Of a DNA stretch of 48,013 bases, positions 8,335-16,427 are shown in pieces. Position 1 is the stretch's first letter. Every line of letters begins with the position of its first letter. Both the position numbers and the translations under genes were made by a program. Origin of the DNA: Alphaproteobacteria bacterium (GTDB taxonomy: Bacteria; Pseudomonadota; Alphaproteobacteria; Puniceispirillales; Puniceispirillaceae). Location of the stretch: contig JADHLI010000018.1 in the NCBI GenBank assembly GCA_016780775.1, positions 1-48,013 on the forward strand, read 5' to 3'. Below the pieces are notes generated by a model. It was not told the origin of the DNA. It did no database searches and saw only the letters and a list, made by a program, of their open reading frames with translations.

Positions 8335-8745
8335 TTAGGCGCGGTGGAAGCGAGCAATCGCTTCAGCTTCTTCCTTTGGCAAATTGGTGGTGAGCATAAT
8401 TTCAGACGCTGATGCCCCGCCCCTCGCCAGTTCTATCGCCTTACTCATCTGGCTTTGGGAATGAAACCCATCTGCCAGTCTGGTCAGCTCTTGCTGTTGA
8501 CGCGAAACCGCTTCATCTATCTCTTCTAGCTTGGTTTCCATAGAGGCAAGCCGGCTATTAATCTGTTCCACAGAATTGATCATGCGTGCCAAGACTGTCT
8601 CAATATCATTATAGGTTGAAGAGAGCCTTCGCAAAAGGTTAAGCGATTTTTTCTGGAAATTATTGATCATCAAAATAATGGCAATAACGGCCAATAAAAT
8701 TAGACCAGCATATCCAAAATTTGAGAGAAAGAGGCTTAAACTCAC
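8335..8745 (-). CDS. Membrane-anchored coiled-coil protein, DUF2802-like
   Basis: The 136-residue protein has one N-terminal membrane helix (about 10-27, GYAGLILLAVIAIILMIN) and then a long heptad-rich coiled coil (about 33-95). It ends in a helical domain with AIELARGGASASEIMLTTNL and KEEAEAIARFHRA. That arrangement matches DUF2802-type proteins, which often lie in polar flagellar or chemotaxis clusters but have no settled function. It ends the minus-strand flgP-to-flgN series and has its own sigma-70-like promoter upstream. The family call rests on remembered pattern similarity, not on a search. Confidence 0.7.
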   Translation of the reverse strand: MSLSLFLSNFGYAGLILLAVIAIILMINNFQKKSLNLLRRLSSTYNDIETVLARMINSVEQINSRLASMETKLEEIDEAVSRQQQELTRLADGFHSQSQMSKAIELARGGASASEIMLTTNLPKEEAEAIARFHRA

Positions 8746-8777
8746 CGAAAAATAACCCTTAATAAACTATTTCCACC

Positions 8778-8806
8778 ACTATCTTATACGCAAGGGCTTG
8801 TGTCAA
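8778..8806 (-). promoter_or_regulatory. Sigma-70-like promoter candidate upstream of the DUF2802-like gene
   Basis: On the minus strand TTGACA (8801-8806) is followed after 17 bases by GATAGT (8778-8783). The -35 hexamer is perfect and the -10 has four of six consensus bases. Initiation near 8771 would lie about 26 bases before the ATG at 8745. Confidence 0.5.
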
Positions 8807-8830
8807 TTCAATGACAGCTATTGGCGCCTA

Positions 8831-8902
8831 TTCTGGTCTTGTTTTCTAATTGGGCTTGTTTTCTATTCTGGGCTTATTTTCTATTCTGGGCTTATTTGCT
8901 GT
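8831..8902. repeat. 18-bp imperfect tandem repeat, four units, at the end of the flgN-like gene
   Basis: Four adjacent 18-base units begin at 8831, 8849, 8867 and 8885, sharing a core like GGGCTTATTTTCTAT with a few substitutions. The last unit encodes the C-terminus (IQQISPE) and stop of the flgN-like gene; the others lie in the gap beyond. This looks like recent slippage or duplication. Confidence 0.85.
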
Positions 8903-9327
8903 ATCGCCTGATTTTGCGCAGCATACGCTTTTACGGCGGGGTTCTGCGGCGTTGCATTATTGCCATCAATTTCTGCCCTCGTCTCTGGCGGCAGCGGCGG
9001 CCCCAAAGCTTGGTCTGTCTTCGGTGCATAAGGCTCGATAGGCTTATCTTCTTGCAGATAGCTTTGCATATCACTAACCAAATGGGCATTATGACGCGCC
9101 TGAAACTCAAGGCGGGTTAAGCGGCGCAATATGTCAGCGACCTTTTCCCGCGTATCTGCATTTAGCTCAGCAGCAGAAGCCAGTTGCGTGCTATGTTCAG
9201 CTAGCCAAACACCGAAATCACCGACGGCCTGCGCAAAGGCTTTAGAATCATTGAGACATGCAGAAATTCCCCCGAGCTTTTGCTTGGCGGTTTCTAGTAC
9301 ATCGTGGATAGAGAGATGTGCAGACAT
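8881..9327 (-). CDS. flgN: FlgN-like flagellar export chaperone (tentative)
   Basis: The 148-residue protein is mostly helical and soluble. Its first 110 residues (from SIHDVLETAKQKLGGISACL to RRLTRLEFQARHNAHLVSDM) resemble the long antiparallel helices of FlgN, the cytoplasmic chaperone for hook-associated proteins FlgK and FlgL. The rest is a Pro/Ala-rich tail. The strongest support is position: it follows flgM after 36 bases in the usual flgA-flgM-flgN order. GGAGA lies 6 bases before the ATG. The last codons come from a tandem repeat, so the C-terminus may vary between strains. FlgN is poorly conserved, so the name is provisional. Confidence 0.68.
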   Translation of the reverse strand: MSAHLSIHDVLETAKQKLGGISACLNDSKAFAQAVGDFGVWLAEHSTQLASAAELNADTREKVADILRRLTRLEFQARHNAHLVSDMQSYLQEDKPIEPYAPKTDQALGPPLPPETRAEIDGNNATPQNPAVKAYAAQNQAIQQISPE

Positions 9328-9363
9328 AATCGTCTCCGTTTTATTTCGTGTGACGATCAGTTC

Positions 9364-9666
9364 TTATGTTTTCATCTCCCTATATGCGTCCATCAGCGCA
9401 TCTGATATTTTGTCAATATCGATGGGATAATTGCCTTCTTTAATTGCGGACTTAATCCGGTTGACTTTATCCATATCAACTGGCGCAACAGAGGCCATAT
9501 CCCGTGCAGCCGAAGCCATCTCAGCAGATTTTAACTCTACTGAATCGGTTTCAGATGCACTGCTCGGCTTGGGCGCAGGTCCAGAAGCTTGCGGTTGTGC
9601 AGCTTCAGCCCGTCGCGTCTTTACCGTTTCGATCCGACTGATGGCGTTTTTCACACTATCAACCAT
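9364..9666 (-). CDS. flgM: Anti-sigma-28 factor FlgM
   Basis: The 100-residue protein has a disordered, Ala/Ser/Pro-rich first half and a conserved C-terminal sigma-binding region, KVNRIKSAIKEGNYPIDIDK followed by ISDALMDAYREMKT. This region is the FlgM signature. FlgM binds FliA and blocks late flagellar transcription until it is exported through the completed hook. fliA is encoded 8 kb away on the opposite strand. AGGAGG lies just before the ATG. The gene lies between flgA and the flgN-like gene, the usual order. Confidence 0.93.
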   Translation of the reverse strand: MVDSVKNAISRIETVKTRRAEAAQPQASGPAPKPSSASETDSVELKSAEMASAARDMASVAPVDMDKVNRIKSAIKEGNYPIDIDKISDALMDAYREMKT

Positions 9667-9701
9667 ACTTACCTCCTAATGTCAGTGTTAACGACACAGA
9701 T

Positions 9702-10442
9702 TTAAAATTTGTTAGCACCAATGATCACTTTTTTTTCAGAAATCACGGTTGCAAAAACCTCTCGACCAGAACGTACATTCAAGAAACGTGCCACTTCACC
9801 CCACTGCGCATTTTCTAAGGCCTTACCCTCGCTTACTACTTCTACACCGCCAAACTGACTTGTTAAGGTCACAGGCTGACCTTCAGATACCAGCCAGTTA
9901 GCTTCTATATAGCTTGCACGAACCATCTTACCAATTCCAAGCCTGCGCTTCAACTTCCGCCCCACGAGCGCATCAACTGAATTATAATAATCTGAAAAGC
10001 CTTTAACACTACCCTCAGCAATTTTTAGGTCAGACGCGGTAATGATATGACCACGTTTTAGGCTTTGACGCGCTACTAAATAAGCAACAGTTTGTCCCAC
10101 CTTTAGGGGGAGACTAGCAATTTTTTTACGCTTTTTTGATGGCGATGCCCCGACCTTTGTTCGGATAGCCAACTTCCAGCCATCTGCGTCTGGGCAGATA
10201 ATCTCAACAGTTTGCATGTTCCCGAACATAGGCCGATAGGCCAGCGGCATCTCGCATGGGCGGAAAAGCCGACTTTGATTGATAGCTGGATTACCTTCAT
10301 AACCGTGGTCAGCTAAATATTCTATCAGACCAGCGCGCAGTTCTGCACCTGTGAGCAGATCTGTAGGCATTTTTTCAGCCGCAGCTGCTATCGGCGAAAT
10401 CAGCCCGAAAAATGCCACAAGGATAGCTGCGAGTGCATACAT
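9702..10442 (-). CDS. flgA: P-ring assembly chaperone FlgA
   Basis: FlgA is a periplasmic chaperone for FlgI, the P-ring protein. The sequence shows a hydrophobic signal region (ALAAILVAFFGLISPIAAAA), then a SAF-like domain with KVGQTVAYLVARQSLKRGHI and TASDLKIAEG. The C-terminal part contains EGQPVTLTSQFGGVEVVSEG and a RSGREVFATVISE-type ending, as in FlgA. I place the start at 10442, four bases after the stop of the upstream LysM-like gene. An in-frame ATG at 10496 would add 18 residues including a Lys ahead of the hydrophobic core, but would overlap that gene by 53 bases. Either start gives an exported protein of about 246-264 residues, near the family size. Confidence 0.88.
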   Translation of the reverse strand: MYALAAILVAFFGLISPIAAAAEKMPTDLLTGAELRAGLIEYLADHGYEGNPAINQSRLFRPCEMPLAYRPMFGNMQTVEIICPDADGWKLAIRTKVGASPSKKRKKIASLPLKVGQTVAYLVARQSLKRGHIITASDLKIAEGSVKGFSDYYNSVDALVGRKLKRRLGIGKMVRASYIEANWLVSEGQPVTLTSQFGGVEVVSEGKALENAQWGEVARFLNVRSGREVFATVISEKKVIIGANKF

Positions 10443-10443
10443 T

Positions 10444-10908
10444 TTAGCTGCCAAAAAAGAAAATATGGTTGCGATTATCATCTGTAATGTCTGCATCGCT
10501 TTCTGGGCTTGGCTGTTTGACCAGCATGGCTCGGATTTCGTTTAAAGACGGCAGATGCAGCACCTTGTCTGCAAACAGATAATTTGGGTTGCCACGCACA
10601 AAAGCAGACCTATTCTTGCGGATAATAGCCATTTGAACAAAGGCACGATCGATACCGCTACCACCATAAAAATTGGCGATAACATGGCTTAAGGTTTCAT
10701 CTTTTCTAACACGGTGACGTGCTGAGTAGTTTGGGTCCATACGGAAAGGATGCGTGCTATCCTCGCCTATTTGCACACCGCTATCCTGACGATATTCCAA
10801 TATCACGATAGGCTCTGCTGCCAATGCAGGTAGTCCAACAAATACCCCCGTGAACAAAGCTGGTAGGAGGCGCTTTTTTAAATGGTTTCTGGTTGGAATT
10901 ATTGCCAT
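10444..10908 (-). CDS. Secreted LysM/FimV-like protein in flagellar operon
   Basis: The 154-residue protein has a signal peptide (basic KKR, then LLPALFTGVFVGLPALAAEP). A single domain at about 46-105 reads HRVRKDETLSHVIANFYGGS and later NPNYLFADKVLHLPSLNEIR, a LysM-like or FimV N-terminal-like peptidoglycan-binding pattern. The gene overlaps the end of flgT by 10 bases and is followed directly by flgA, so it is surely part of this operon. Vibrio has FlgO/FlgP/FlgT but I know of no standard LysM protein at this spot. A role in holding the basal-body rings in the cell wall is inferred from location and domain. Confidence 0.72.
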   Translation of the reverse strand: MAIIPTRNHLKKRLLPALFTGVFVGLPALAAEPIVILEYRQDSGVQIGEDSTHPFRMDPNYSARHRVRKDETLSHVIANFYGGSGIDRAFVQMAIIRKNRSAFVRGNPNYLFADKVLHLPSLNEIRAMLVKQPSPESDADITDDNRNHIFFFGS

Positions 10909-12068
10909 GTGTTAAACTCCAGAAAGGTAACTTCTGCGCCGGCAAGCTCAGATAAATCCTGTCTTCTATCTAGGGGCTCAAGCACGACATTTGTATCTCC
11001 GGCCTGTGATACCCGTAAAATCTTAAACTTTGTTGTCTTATCATCTGTAAAAGCAAGATGGTTAGGGCCAAGTCCCTGCCGCGTACCGAGGCGGACTTGC
11101 AGGCTACCGCCTACCAATTCCAGTTTAGCTTTCATTGGTGCGCAAATAACAGTCTCTGCCAGTTTTTTAGCATGCACGCTCGCCGCATTAGTAACCAGTT
11201 TTTGAATCGCTTCACGGCTTTCACGGTTTAGCGTTGTCAAACTATAAATCGGTGTTTTTCTTCCAAGCTTAATCTTGAAAACATTGCTGATCTTCTGGGT
11301 ATTAACCATACCGCCTGGCGCACTTAGAAAACTATCCACGCTGATGATGGCAAAATGCGTTTTCGATAGCATTTCTGCCTTGCTTTCATAGCTTAGACTA
11401 ACATGCGTTTCGATACCTACATCGCCTTGGCGCATTTCAATGCGGCCTGTTGTCAGGTGGCGATAATCATATTGGTTAAAGTTATTGCTGGGTGTGGTGG
11501 CTGCTGGGCGTTCAGTTGTCCGCGCATCATTTACCTGCAAGGAAGGCTGCTCAGCCAAAGCCTTTGCTATTTCATGCGATAAGCTGGCTGGGATTTGTGA
11601 CATCCAATGCGGCAGATCATAAGACAACCGATAATGCGGTTTGAATAAGGTAACATGGCCAACAGGCCGGTTCTGGCAGCCATTTGTTGAAACATCCCCA
11701 ATAACAGCCTGAATAGTTACCTCATAATGGGTGTCATCACGCAGCTCATTGGTAATGGAATAATCAAGAATGCGCGAAGCTGGCCGGACGATAAACATTT
11801 CCTGCAGGCTCGTGGTTTCGTCCACTGCACTATAGCCATCTATCTTCGCTCCGCCTTCTAGAGCTGCATAATATAGCGCATCTTCCAAGGCCAGATCGCG
11901 GGCCTCATCAACCGTATCTTCATGCTGGATAACAGCCCGCCCCGTAACCGTGACCATATTAACAGATGGAAAACCGGTTGCCTGCATAACCTTGGAAAAG
12001 GCCAGTTGCGGCAGGAAGATTGTCATTAGGACAGTCCAGACAAATAATAGCAAAATGCCTAGTCTCAT
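10899..12068 (-). CDS. flgT: Flagellar basal-body H-ring protein FlgT-like
   Basis: The 389-residue protein has a signal peptide (about 1-25). An N-terminal domain, GRAVIQHEDTVDEARDLALE followed by DALYYAALEGGAKIDGYSAV, matches FlgT_N. A middle domain and a C-terminal beta domain (KLELVGGSLQVRLGTRQGLG, EPLDRRQDLSELAGAEVTF) match the three-part layout of Vibrio FlgT. In Vibrio FlgT forms the H ring around the basal body and helps stator units assemble at a sodium-driven polar motor. It follows the flgP-like gene after 55 bases; AGGAAAG precedes its ATG. The call is by recognised motifs and layout. Such genes are mainly described from Gammaproteobacteria. Confidence 0.8.
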   Translation of the reverse strand: MRLGILLLFVWTVLMTIFLPQLAFSKVMQATGFPSVNMVTVTGRAVIQHEDTVDEARDLALEDALYYAALEGGAKIDGYSAVDETTSLQEMFIVRPASRILDYSITNELRDDTHYEVTIQAVIGDVSTNGCQNRPVGHVTLFKPHYRLSYDLPHWMSQIPASLSHEIAKALAEQPSLQVNDARTTERPAATTPSNNFNQYDYRHLTTGRIEMRQGDVGIETHVSLSYESKAEMLSKTHFAIISVDSFLSAPGGMVNTQKISNVFKIKLGRKTPIYSLTTLNRESREAIQKLVTNAASVHAKKLAETVICAPMKAKLELVGGSLQVRLGTRQGLGPNHLAFTDDKTTKFKILRVSQAGDTNVVLEPLDRRQDLSELAGAEVTFLEFNTWQ

Positions 12069-12123
12069 CTGTCTTTCCTTTCCAGCGTCAGGGGTTATCT
12101 AAACTTATTTTCCAGAGCCGCTT

Positions 12124-12651
12124 TTAGGCAGTCTGGCGAGCTGTCTGCAGAAGATATCCTATCATCTCGCGGTCAATCTCTAGCACCACTTCATAGGTAT
12201 CAGAGCCTGTTGGGTTAATCCGTACTGTGCGCGCCCCGCGAATAGTGCCAGATACCACGCCTCTGAAGGTGTCGTTTTGAACCATTAGGTCGATAACGGT
12301 TGTGTTCGAGTCTACCTGCAGGCCATGAATTTGTTCAGCCAAGTCGCGCATTGCCGCCATTCTTGCAGAACGAATTGCCATCAGTCTTTTCTGCGCTTCG
12401 CTACGGCCTGGCTGGGAAGAAGTTACAGCATACCCGATAGCTATCAGGGTCGGGATATCTTGGGTATCTGCATCCAAAACATCTTTTAGTGTGACAATAG
12501 ACTGTGTTTGCGAGGCCTCTACCATCGCCATTTCCGTTGCCGCTGTCTCAGCATTCATTTGTTGCATAGACATGCCTGACATGTGACCACAACCAGTAAG
12601 TAGTCCTAGCCCAGCAAGGGTAAGTAAGCTTGTGCTTGTCCGTTTCATCAT
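12124..12651 (-). CDS. flgP: FlgP-like outer-membrane flagellar lipoprotein (LPP20 family)
   Basis: The 175-residue protein has a lipoprotein signal peptide with lipobox LLTGC (Cys at about 21). The mature domain contains IAIGYAVTSSQPGRSEAQKR, LMAIRSARMAAMRDLAEQIH and then GLQVDSNTTVIDLM with RGVVSGTIRGARTV, which are FlgP/LPP20 features. In Vibrio and Campylobacter FlgP builds an outer ring or disc around the flagellar motor at the outer membrane. It is the first gene of the minus-strand flgP-flgT-LysM-flgA-flgM-flgN series and has a sigma-54-like promoter about 114 bases upstream. The partner flgO was not seen in the window. Confidence 0.8.
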   Translation of the reverse strand: MMKRTSTSLLTLAGLGLLTGCGHMSGMSMQQMNAETAATEMAMVEASQTQSIVTLKDVLDADTQDIPTLIAIGYAVTSSQPGRSEAQKRLMAIRSARMAAMRDLAEQIHGLQVDSNTTVIDLMVQNDTFRGVVSGTIRGARTVRINPTGSDTYEVVLEIDREMIGYLLQTARQTA

Positions 12652-12764
12652 CTGCGCGCTCCTGGCATTTTAACCAATTTCCGGCTGTCTGTAGCGGGGG
12701 TGAACAATATGTGCTCATACCAGACCCTCAACCCGTCAGCCGATAGATATCTGCCAGCTATCAT

Positions 12765-12780
12765 GCATCATCCATGCCAA
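12765..12780 (-). promoter_or_regulatory. Sigma-54-like promoter candidate for the flgP-flgT-flgAMN operon
   Basis: The minus strand reads TTGGCATG-GATG-ATGC with exact GG-N10-GC spacing; the -12 box has A in place of the first T. It lies in the 337-base gap 12652-12988 between flgP and flhA and would initiate near 12753. It sits back to back with the flhA promoter at 12821. Confidence 0.5.
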
Positions 12781-12820
12781 TTCCAAGCATAATAAGAACA
12801 GGTACATTTTTTCATCGCTT

Positions 12821-12836
12821 TGGCACGCTATTTGCC
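12821..12836 (+). promoter_or_regulatory. Sigma-54 (-24/-12) promoter for the flhA-flhF-flhG-fliA operon
   Basis: The plus strand reads TGGCACG-CTAT-TTGC, essentially the RpoN consensus with GG at 12822 and GC at 12834. Initiation near 12847 gives an untranslated leader of about 140 bases before flhA. The rest of the gap up to 12988 is AT-rich and holds no other gene I can support. Confidence 0.75.
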
Positions 12837-12988
12837 TTGTTTGATGTGGGGTCATCTATACCCAATACATATATTTTAACGCTAGAGACAAAAATGATAA
12901 GCAAAATCATGGCCTTAATATATTTTAACAGCATGCGGATGCGGCATATTTCTACGTTATGTCTGATATCTGACATCAGGAGTCTGTC

Positions 12989-15145
12989 ATGGAAATGACA
13001 CTACAAAGGCTAGGCATTAGCAGCATCAGATCACTATTTGGCAGTTTTGTTATGCCGATAGGCATTTTGATGCTTGTCGCGATGATGGTTTTGCCCCTGC
13101 CCTCTTATTTGCTTGATACGTTTTTTGTTACTAATATTTTGCTTTCTTTGCTGATTTTGATGGTGGCGATGCATACGCATAGGCCGCTTGAATTTTCTAG
13201 CTTTCCCACCCTTCTTTTAATCGCAACCGTCCTGCGGCTAGGACTAAATGTAGCCTCCACCCGAATTATTCTTGGCGATGGCCATGAAGGTACAGACGCC
13301 GCGGGGCGGGTTATTGAAGCCTTTGGCGAATTTGTTATCGCGGGTAATTTTGCGGTGGGTATCTTTGTCTTTATCATTTTGGTCATTATCAACCTTGTTG
13401 TGATTACCAAGGGTGCAGGACGTGTATCAGAAGTTTCCGCCCGTTTTACCTTGGATGCGATGCCTGGCAAGCAGATGGCGATTGATGCGGATTTGAACGC
13501 TGGCGTCCTAACCAATGATGAAGCCCGGCAGCGGCGCGAAGAAATTACCCAAGAGGCTGATTTTTATGGTGCGATGGATGGTGCCTCTAAATTCGTTAAG
13601 GGGGATGCCATTGCAGGTATCCTGATTTTGGCGATCAATATTATTGGTGGGCTAATCGTTGGGCTTGCCCAGCATGATATGAGCCTTGAAACAGCGGGTA
13701 AATCTTATGTGTTGTTGTCTATCGGCGATGGCCTTGTTGCGCAAATTCCTTCGCTGTTACTCGCGATTGCGACCGCGATTATCGTAACCCGTGTTTCTAG
13801 CACGCATGATATGGCAACCCATATCGGCAAGCAGATAGGCATGTCTCGCGCATGGATCCCCGTTACCGGTGTGCTAGCGCTTATCGGATTTGTACCGGGT
13901 ATGCCAAACTTTCTATTTGTTAGTGCGGCTATTGGTGCAGGCATCACCGCCTTTTTGGTGCGGCGAGCAGAGAAAAATGCTACCAAAGATGGCCAGCCCT
14001 TGGGTGCTGGCGCCCCGCCAGCATTGGGCAGGCCAGCAGCAGGTGCAGGCGGCGGCGCGGCAGAAGGTGCTGAGCAAGGGGCACCAGACCGTATTGATTT
14101 ATCAGATGTTACCGATAATTCACCTGTTTCTATCCAGCTTGGCTATGGGCTTATTGAAATGGTGGACGAAGAAACAGGTGGGCCGCTAGTGAACCGTATC
14201 ACTGGTATTAGAAAGCAAATTTCGCGCAATCTAGGCTTTGTTATCCCAGCGGTAAGAGTACGCGATGATATGAGCCTGAATGCCAACCAGTACCGCGTGC
14301 GCATTGGCCAGACAATTGTTGGCGAGGATGAGGTTTATCCAGACAGAAAGCTGGCGATACCTGGTGAGCAATCTAATCTTAAACTGCCAGGTATTGAGGT
14401 TAAAGAGCCGACCTTTGGCATTGATGCGGTTTGGATTGAACAGCATAAGCAAGCAGAAGCAGAGCGTAGCGGCTATGTTGTGGTTGAGCCAGAGACAGTG
14501 CTTACTACTCATGTTAGCCATCTGATGAATAAATTTGCAGGCGAGCTATTAGGACAGGATGATGTTCAAGCGCTTCTGGATAATTTAGCAGCTTCTGCAC
14601 CTAGCCTTGTGCAATCAGTGATACCAAAGCTTATTCCGCTTCATTCTTTGACAGGTATCTTGCGCGAGTTGCTAGCTGAGCGGATGCCGATTAGTGATCT
14701 GCGCCGGATTCTAGAAACATTAGCCAATCTGGCAGGCAAGAATTTGAGCATTGCTGAATCTGCTGAAGCTTTGCGCCCAGGTCTAGCAGGCCTGCTTATC
14801 CAGCAGCTTGCCCCCTTGAGCCAGCCTTTGCCAGTTATTACGCTCAGCTCTGAGCTGGAACATATGCTGATCCAGATGACAAGGCAGTCTGGCGAAGCAG
14901 GTTTGATGCTAGATAACGCGCTGGCAGAAAAGCTTATTACCTCAGTAACACAGGCCTCAGAGCGTGTGTCAGCAGAAGGCAGAACCGCTGTAATGGTCGT
15001 ATCACCTGCTATTCGAAAGCAGCTATCTGCTATCATTCGCCATCATCTTGATGACATGGTGGTGCTTGGCTTTACCGAACTGCCAGATAACCGGAAAATT
15101 AATGTAGTTGCCACCATTAGCGGTGATGATACGCCTGCGTCCTAA
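12989..15145 (+). CDS. flhA: Flagellar type III export gate protein FlhA
   Basis: The 718-residue protein has about eight N-terminal membrane helices with the FHIPEP-family signature (TLLLIATVLRLGLNVASTRI and the cytoplasmic loop SARFTLDAMPGKQMAIDADL). A Gly/Ala-rich linker follows at about 335-365, then the large cytoplasmic domain including LPGIEVKEPTFGIDAVWI and SAEGRTAVMVVSPAIRKQLS. FlhA forms the nonameric export gate that docks chaperone-substrate complexes and uses the proton motive force. Its length is near the family norm (about 690-710), with a slightly long linker. AGGAG lies 6 bases before the ATG. It heads the flhA-flhF-flhG-fliA operon. flhB is not in the window. Confidence 0.97.
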   Translation: MEMTLQRLGISSIRSLFGSFVMPIGILMLVAMMVLPLPSYLLDTFFVTNILLSLLILMVAMHTHRPLEFSSFPTLLLIATVLRLGLNVASTRIILGDGHEGTDAAGRVIEAFGEFVIAGNFAVGIFVFIILVIINLVVITKGAGRVSEVSARFTLDAMPGKQMAIDADLNAGVLTNDEARQRREEITQEADFYGAMDGASKFVKGDAIAGILILAINIIGGLIVGLAQHDMSLETAGKSYVLLSIGDGLVAQIPSLLLAIATAIIVTRVSSTHDMATHIGKQIGMSRAWIPVTGVLALIGFVPGMPNFLFVSAAIGAGITAFLVRRAEKNATKDGQPLGAGAPPALGRPAAGAGGGAAEGAEQGAPDRIDLSDVTDNSPVSIQLGYGLIEMVDEETGGPLVNRITGIRKQISRNLGFVIPAVRVRDDMSLNANQYRVRIGQTIVGEDEVYPDRKLAIPGEQSNLKLPGIEVKEPTFGIDAVWIEQHKQAEAERSGYVVVEPETVLTTHVSHLMNKFAGELLGQDDVQALLDNLAASAPSLVQSVIPKLIPLHSLTGILRELLAERMPISDLRRILETLANLAGKNLSIAESAEALRPGLAGLLIQQLAPLSQPLPVITLSSELEHMLIQMTRQSGEAGLMLDNALAEKLITSVTQASERVSAEGRTAVMVVSPAIRKQLSAIIRHHLDDMVVLGFTELPDNRKINVVATISGDDTPAS

Positions 15146-15178
15146 CTCTTTAGAGCGCACAGGATAAGGAGATAAAAA

Positions 15179-16399
15179 ATGACAACGCTGACTGTACAGG
15201 CAGAAGATACCGCCACAGCTATGGAAAAAATTGTCGACCAGCTAGGACCGGATGCGCTTATTCTGTCCACTACCAAGCGGGATGGCAAAATCATCATGCG
15301 GGCGTCAAATGAAAGCGCTATGCCAGCTGATAAAAAAGCAGAAGCTGCCCCTGCAGCTGAGTTCAGCCAGCTCTTTGCGGCGGCATCACGCCCGCCTGTA
15401 ACAGGGCGGCCAAAGCTGGCAAGCGATGGTATTGATTTCACAAACCCGCCTTCTTATGCATCCGCTAGCCAGCCTCAGCCAGCATCCCATAATGGGGCCG
15501 ATACAGAGGCCGCCTCCTCACCATCTGCACAACAAGCAATGATGCAGGCCATAACCCTAATGGCTGATAGGATGGAGATGATGGAAGCCCGCTTATCTGG
15601 CATGATGCTAACCAGCCCGGACGGGCTGAATGATGCGCTTCAAGATAGCACCCCTGTGCAGCTGATGCGCGCCGGATTTAGCCAGTCTTCTGTATTTGGC
15701 TTGCGTGCAGCTTATGCCAGTCTTGGGTATGAGGCTGGAATAACAAACTTCCTTGATATGCTAGCAGAAGATTTAACCTTGCCCCGTGCAGAAGATATCC
15801 TAACCAAACGGGTTGTCTTTGTTGTTGGTCCTTCTGGCTCAGGCCGGACTACCCTTGCGGCCAAGCTTGCCGCTAGCCTGAAAGAAACGCATCGTGGAAG
15901 AGAAGTTGCGCTAGCCTCCCTCGGAGCTTCAATGAATGAAACAGATACGCGCCTTCGTGGTTTGGCGCGGCTATTGAATATCGGGGTTAGCCCGCTTTCA
16001 CATGACGTTACAGGTCAGGATTTTGACAAGATGACAGATTTTGACATGATGGTCGTGGATGTCACCTTAGGCGCTGAAGAGGCCGTTGAAAAACTCGCTG
16101 AGCTTACCAGCCATCTAGGGGTTCAAAACGCAGGTGTAGTTCTGACTATTCCGGGAGGAAGTTCAGCGAAGATGATCGAGGTCACGCTAGCTCAATTCGC
16201 AGAACTTGCGCCGGCAACCGCACTGACAAAACTAGATGAGTGCGAGACAACTGCGCATGAGTTTTCTGCCTTGCATCAAGCACATGCCCGTATCGGCATG
16301 CTTTCGGGTACAAAATCTGTGGTTGGGGCTATCGCCTTTGCTAGCCAGAAAATATTGTCGCAATATCTAAAAGAAAACTTCTCTCTGCCTATAGAATAG
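15179..16399 (+). CDS. flhF: FlhF-like SRP-type GTPase with altered P-loop
   Basis: FlhF places the flagellum at the cell pole in many polarly flagellated bacteria. The 406-residue protein has a short N-terminal B-like region (TTLTVQAEDTATAMEKIVDQ), a long Ala/Pro/Ser linker, an N domain and a C-terminal NG GTPase-like domain from about 205. The P-loop reads GPSGSGRTTLAAKLA, with Arg223 where the invariant Walker A Lys should be. The usual DTAGR is replaced by a VVDVTLGAEE stretch (about 292-301); the base-specificity motif TKLDE (350-354) is kept. It follows flhA by 33 bases and precedes flhG, as expected. The family is clear from order and motifs; GTP hydrolysis is doubtful. Confidence 0.88.
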   Translation: MTTLTVQAEDTATAMEKIVDQLGPDALILSTTKRDGKIIMRASNESAMPADKKAEAAPAAEFSQLFAAASRPPVTGRPKLASDGIDFTNPPSYASASQPQPASHNGADTEAASSPSAQQAMMQAITLMADRMEMMEARLSGMMLTSPDGLNDALQDSTPVQLMRAGFSQSSVFGLRAAYASLGYEAGITNFLDMLAEDLTLPRAEDILTKRVVFVVGPSGSGRTTLAAKLAASLKETHRGREVALASLGASMNETDTRLRGLARLLNIGVSPLSHDVTGQDFDKMTDFDMMVVDVTLGAEEAVEKLAELTSHLGVQNAGVVLTIPGGSSAKMIEVTLAQFAELAPATALTKLDECETTAHEFSALHQAHARIGMLSGTKSVVGAIAFASQKILSQYLKENFSLPIE

Positions 16400-16427
16400 T
16401 GGCACGGCCGGTAAGGATAAGAAAATT

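Noticed and set aside
12774-12998. Possible short gene (74 codons) just upstream of flhA
   Set aside because: It overlaps both sigma-54 promoter candidates and the flhA start, and has no ribosome site; I treat it as leader sequence.
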